Below are positions 13,001 through 14,617 of a stretch of 14,617 nt of DNA, piece by piece. The DNA lies in assembly GCA_015520895.1 (NCBI GenBank), contig WAPH01000021.1, forward strand, positions 1 through 14,617. The letters are read 5' to 3'. Each line of letters starts with the position of its first letter. Position 1 is the first letter of the stretch. The position numbers and the translations under genes are program-made. Source of the stretch: Nanobdellati archaeon. Its GTDB lineage: Archaea; EX4484-52; JAADEF01. The notes under the pieces are model-generated. The model was not told the origin of the DNA. It made no database searches and was given only the letters and a program-made list of their open reading frames with translations.

Positions 13001-14484
13001 AAAAAGGTATAAATTACGAAAATTTCACATTAAATATCCCTTCTAACGTATCTGATGGAACCTACTTTTTTAATTTGAGTTTTAGTTACGAGAATAATAG
13101 TGGTTATAAAGAAGGGGTGATTAATGTAACATCTACTCTTTATGCTTTATCCGTAATTCCAGATCCTTATAGTATTTATTCACCCTTAGAAGACATAGGT
13201 ATAATTTATATTCAAGTAAAAAATGCTAGAAATGAAACAATATCTTATGGTGTGGATGCAAACATAACTTGTTTAAACTCCTCCTTAAACATACATGTAA
13301 TACCCTTAAACTTAACAAAGGTGCCTGGATATGGAGAGGTTTTAAGTGCTTTATCCGGAAATTGTTTCGCACCTTCTGATTACAACAAAATATTCTATTT
13401 AGATTTATCTATCCGTGATAAGTATAATAATTATCATTTGGGAAGCATACCTTTACAAACTCTAAAAACCATTATTTCCTCATCTTCCTCTTCTTCATCA
13501 TCTTCCTCTTCCTCTCCTTCTTCTTTCTCTTTTTCTTCTCCACCGCAACATCCTGTAAAAACATATCAAAAACCTTCATTGGATATAAGCTTTGAACCTC
13601 GCTTATTCATAGTGACACAAGGAGAAAACGCGTCTTTCAAAATAAAAATAAGAAATCTTGATGATACGATCTATAATTTAAGCATAGACATATTCCAAGA
13701 TTCTTATGATTTCAATATTTCTCCTAAAAAAATAATGAAAATAATAAGAAAGAAAGATGAATTTGTATTAAATATAACTACATTCCTCACTACCAAACCT
13801 GAATCAAAAAATTTAATGTTTAAATTCTTTGTAAATGGTAGCATAATTAAAGAAGAAAGATATTCGTTCATAGTATCCGGAAATGTTTATGTAAGAACTG
13901 TGGAGTCGTTAAATGAATTAATAAAAAAAGTGAAAAGTTATTTAGCATATTATAAATCAAAAGGACTTAATACAAAAAATTATGAAAACAAAATTAAAGA
14001 AATAGAAGAAATACATAATAAACTCGTTGAGGCAGTGAATTCCAACAACATGAAAGACCTTATGACGTATCAAGCAAATCTCACAGAATTAATAAAAGAG
14101 ATAGATAAAGAAGATAAAGGACTAAGATTTAAAGCTTTATTAAAAGCCCATCTAAAAGAAATCTTCTTCATCTCCTTCATGACAGGAATAGGAATAGCAA
14201 TATTAATAATTTTCATATTCCCTTATTTTTACTATTTATTTCAAATTAAGAAATATGAATTTCTAATAAATAGATATGTACAAAATAAAATTTCATTACA
14301 AAAACAATATTTCCTAAGAAAAATAGATGAAGTCACCTTTAGGAGAACTATTGAAAAGGAGCATGAAAAACTTATAGATGCAAAAAACATGCTTCATAGA
14401 TATAAAGAAAAAATAAACAATTACGGAAAAGTTTTGGAAATGTCTTGGATAAAAAAACTCGTAGTGAAAATTAACAATCCCTAA
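10051..14484 (+). CDS. Giant sequon-rich surface protein with discoidin-like domain
   Basis: A 1477-residue, cell-surface, membrane-anchored protein. A signal peptide covers 1-21 (cut after AHA). Most of the chain is beta-sandwich: a CARDB/DUF11-like region at about 172-260, and two similar NEW3-like repeats at about 383-480 and 735-835 (NITANKGDLVNL and NVSAHKGDIANI at matching places). A F5/8C (discoidin)-like domain lies at about 545-690, with YAIDNNIDTYWLAQ at 571-584. Cysteines tend to come in pairs per domain, suggesting disulfides. Several dozen N-x-S/T sequons imply heavy N-glycosylation. A serine run (1143-1155) starts a linker, followed by a last sandwich (about 1170-1275), a coiled coil (about 1286-1367), one membrane helix (1371-1397) and an 80-residue cytoplasmic helical tail. 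The architecture resembles COG1470-type archaeal membrane proteins. It may be an S-layer component or adhesin; which one is not shown. Confidence 0.8.
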   Translation: MRLLLITFSFLLLSMIFPAHATTTITNETDYIEPSISFKHEEQINITTEIKEQISGNLEAKYEFSTLQPLSIKQAICVFYVDDQKYISSASVNYVSNTIECNYEDSGFYTINKMELIFNASHNSTFMQNISIHASAVYYGNIQLFSSITSLNLLVPAITIENVSLNLWNNKERVNPYVYVGDIINLSLHVKNKGYGRAFENKIIFKEIPDNTQILKNLSILVNSWDYNKDIKDYALLSFNETGSISLKIYLEDCTGKINITYPINITILNPYLEEDPYNPSKIEQNVPTLLKFHLYNNATPIKNITIKVTYKNSSTLSLETKTLQIQPVMLSYNLDPYPHTILTFPLKAYSPFPHNFTITINVGKNITLNFTKETYPSIPKIDIEPDIHYILSNQTLNITFNITANKGDLVNLNISLTSHNSSLLNITSLPTHTKDLLLLDNQTINLSWEVHTSARGLLSLTLSLNYYNQSYERNYLFEIVEPFVNKPYDEYSFNAPSFLNIHIIGNTSPILSIKLEHPYITISSINLSKSTDSKECLSNQHLAKTINIAHSTYQANISYDQGEVNEMPVYAIDNNIDTYWLAQSSPSVKAILNISFNDTYYIGAINLLAKSYFSPSTLFLWYHTDNIWKPLYSILSDQAKILISTTKDWHNITLLPIKTDAISLIVDTLNILTLVYDIQVLTYGKEYIEPCYIYSIPLPTNTSGKNIVNITIITNKSVNRIKHEYNVSYGVPILNQLSDPVIIYKNDIQTLKINVSAHKGDIANITFIILSSNNSIINITNYTFFLEFLKNKESQWIIWNISTPTMPQESLSTNITVLAYKGNKVISNKTYLITVIQNDTFTPNITGIYFLNKIVNLAQPLNLLVELEENTYIDKIIVSCHNTNKTQKIKEKFSQNIKNITIKIPGECFTSIPNATFKIYVYDLLNFNFTPTLSINTTSILYAKADLKSIYNKGEKIKFNIHFYNGDKVPVFNYTLYFLNHTEKGINYENFTLNIPSNVSDGTYFFNLSFSYENNSGYKEGVINVTSTLYALSVIPDPYSIYSPLEDIGIIYIQVKNARNETISYGVDANITCLNSSLNIHVIPLNLTKVPGYGEVLSALSGNCFAPSDYNKIFYLDLSIRDKYNNYHLGSIPLQTLKTIISSSSSSSSSSSSSPSSFSFSSPPQHPVKTYQKPSLDISFEPRLFIVTQGENASFKIKIRNLDDTIYNLSIDIFQDSYDFNISPKKIMKIIRKKDEFVLNITTFLTTKPESKNLMFKFFVNGSIIKEERYSFIVSGNVYVRTVESLNELIKKVKSYLAYYKSKGLNTKNYENKIKEIEEIHNKLVEAVNSNNMKDLMTYQANLTELIKEIDKEDKGLRFKALLKAHLKEIFFISFMTGIGIAILIIFIFPYFYYLFQIKKYEFLINRYVQNKISLQKQYFLRKIDEVTFRRTIEKEHEKLIDAKNMLHRYKEKINNYGKVLEMSWIKKLVVKINNP
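13476..13540 (+). repeat. Low-complexity pyrimidine tract encoding a serine linker
   Basis: An almost pure C/T stretch encodes 13 consecutive serines (residues 1143-1155), then Pro and more Ser/Phe. Mixed TCC, TCA and TCT codons show that it is not a simple triplet-expansion repeat. It separates the large outer part from the membrane-proximal sandwich and may be an O-glycosylated spacer. Confidence 0.8.
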
Positions 14485-14617
14485 CAAACTTATAAGTTCC
14501 ACATTCTGTTGCAACTATAACCTTATACTTCTCTCCTTCTAAGCAATAGAATGAGCAGTTATCTGGAGAGAAAGCATAATATGCTATGCCTAAAGGTGAG
14601 ATATAAGAGTTGTTAAG
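14471..14617 (-). CDS. 3' end of an unknown cysteine-containing protein
   Basis: An open frame runs in from the right edge to a TAA at 14471-14473, giving the last 48 residues. They begin with NNSYISPLG, contain four cysteines (CSFYC, then ATECG, then a C-terminal RDC), and carry an N-x-S sequon. Four cysteines in 48 residues suggest a disulfide-bonded, exported C-terminus, possibly another surface protein. It is convergent with the giant surface gene and overlaps its end by 14 bases. The start and function lie outside the window. Confidence 0.55.
   Translation of the reverse strand, partial: LNNSYISPLGIAYYAFSPDNCSFYCLEGEKYKVIVATECGTYKFVRDC

Noticed and set aside
14314..14514. Minus-strand 66-codon frame at the end of the giant gene
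   Set aside because: A different minus-strand frame (ending at 14471) stays open to the window edge and has an export-like cysteine pattern; this one is antisense to the cytoplasmic tail.

Overview
The window looks archaeal. It is clearly AT-rich. Start codons are preceded either by a GGTGA-type ribosome binding site or by a TATA-like box about 25 bases upstream (leaderless pattern). Both tRNA genes lack an encoded CCA. The genes are compact, and several are coupled by ATGA or GTGA overlaps. The gene content (superoxide reductase, encapsulated-ferritin-like protein, ThiI-like and SufS-like proteins, a heavily N-glycosylatable surface protein) suits an anaerobic or microaerophilic archaeon, probably from an uncultivated lineage. 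The lineage itself is an inference and I cannot place it from this window.

Layout, left to right. 1-275: GC-rich, hairpin-forming direct repeats, then the promoter of a small ferritin-like gene (276-557). 558-2083 (minus): a membrane protein fusing a PAP2 phosphatase to a SEC59/dolichol-kinase-like domain, overlapping by 4 bases a short ThiI-like PP-loop protein. 2200-2463 (plus): a PRC-barrel protein whose stop codon interlocks with that of the next minus-strand gene. 2460-5339 (minus): glmS, superoxide reductase and a sugar-phosphate nucleotidyltransferase in transcription order. 5583-5657: tRNA-Arg(UCU). 5719-6399 (minus): a DUF218/YdcF-like protein.

6506-7734: a cluster of very small proteins, most with one N-terminal hydrophobic helix preceded by Lys/Arg(-Gly), as in type IV pilin-like (class III) signals. 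It diverges from one nearly palindromic TATA element and includes a two-helix protein ending in a twin CX3C motif. I regard this cluster as the best candidate for something undescribed. A promoter, an 18-codon ORF and a 41-residue basic helical protein follow. 7750-9110 (minus): a SufS-type cysteine desulfurase translationally coupled to an 81-residue unknown. 9148-9231: tRNA-Ser(CGA).

9302-14484 (plus): a two-gene surface locus. The first protein has a long-n-region signal peptide and a C-terminal VPEPST-hydrophobic-basic tail like bacterial PEP-CTERM sorting signals. The second is a 1477-residue, sequon-saturated surface protein with repeated beta-sandwich domains, a discoidin-like domain, a serine linker, a coiled coil, one membrane helix and a cytoplasmic helical tail. 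The 3' end of a convergent cysteine-containing gene fills the right edge.

Functional themes: (i) the cell surface (small pilin-like proteins, sortable protein, giant glycoprotein, polyprenol phosphate recycling, hexosamine supply by GlmS); (ii) sulfur mobilisation for tRNA or Fe-S clusters (SufS-like, ThiI-like); (iii) oxygen and iron defence (superoxide reductase, ferritin-like protein). No transposase, integrase, restriction or CRISPR system is visible.
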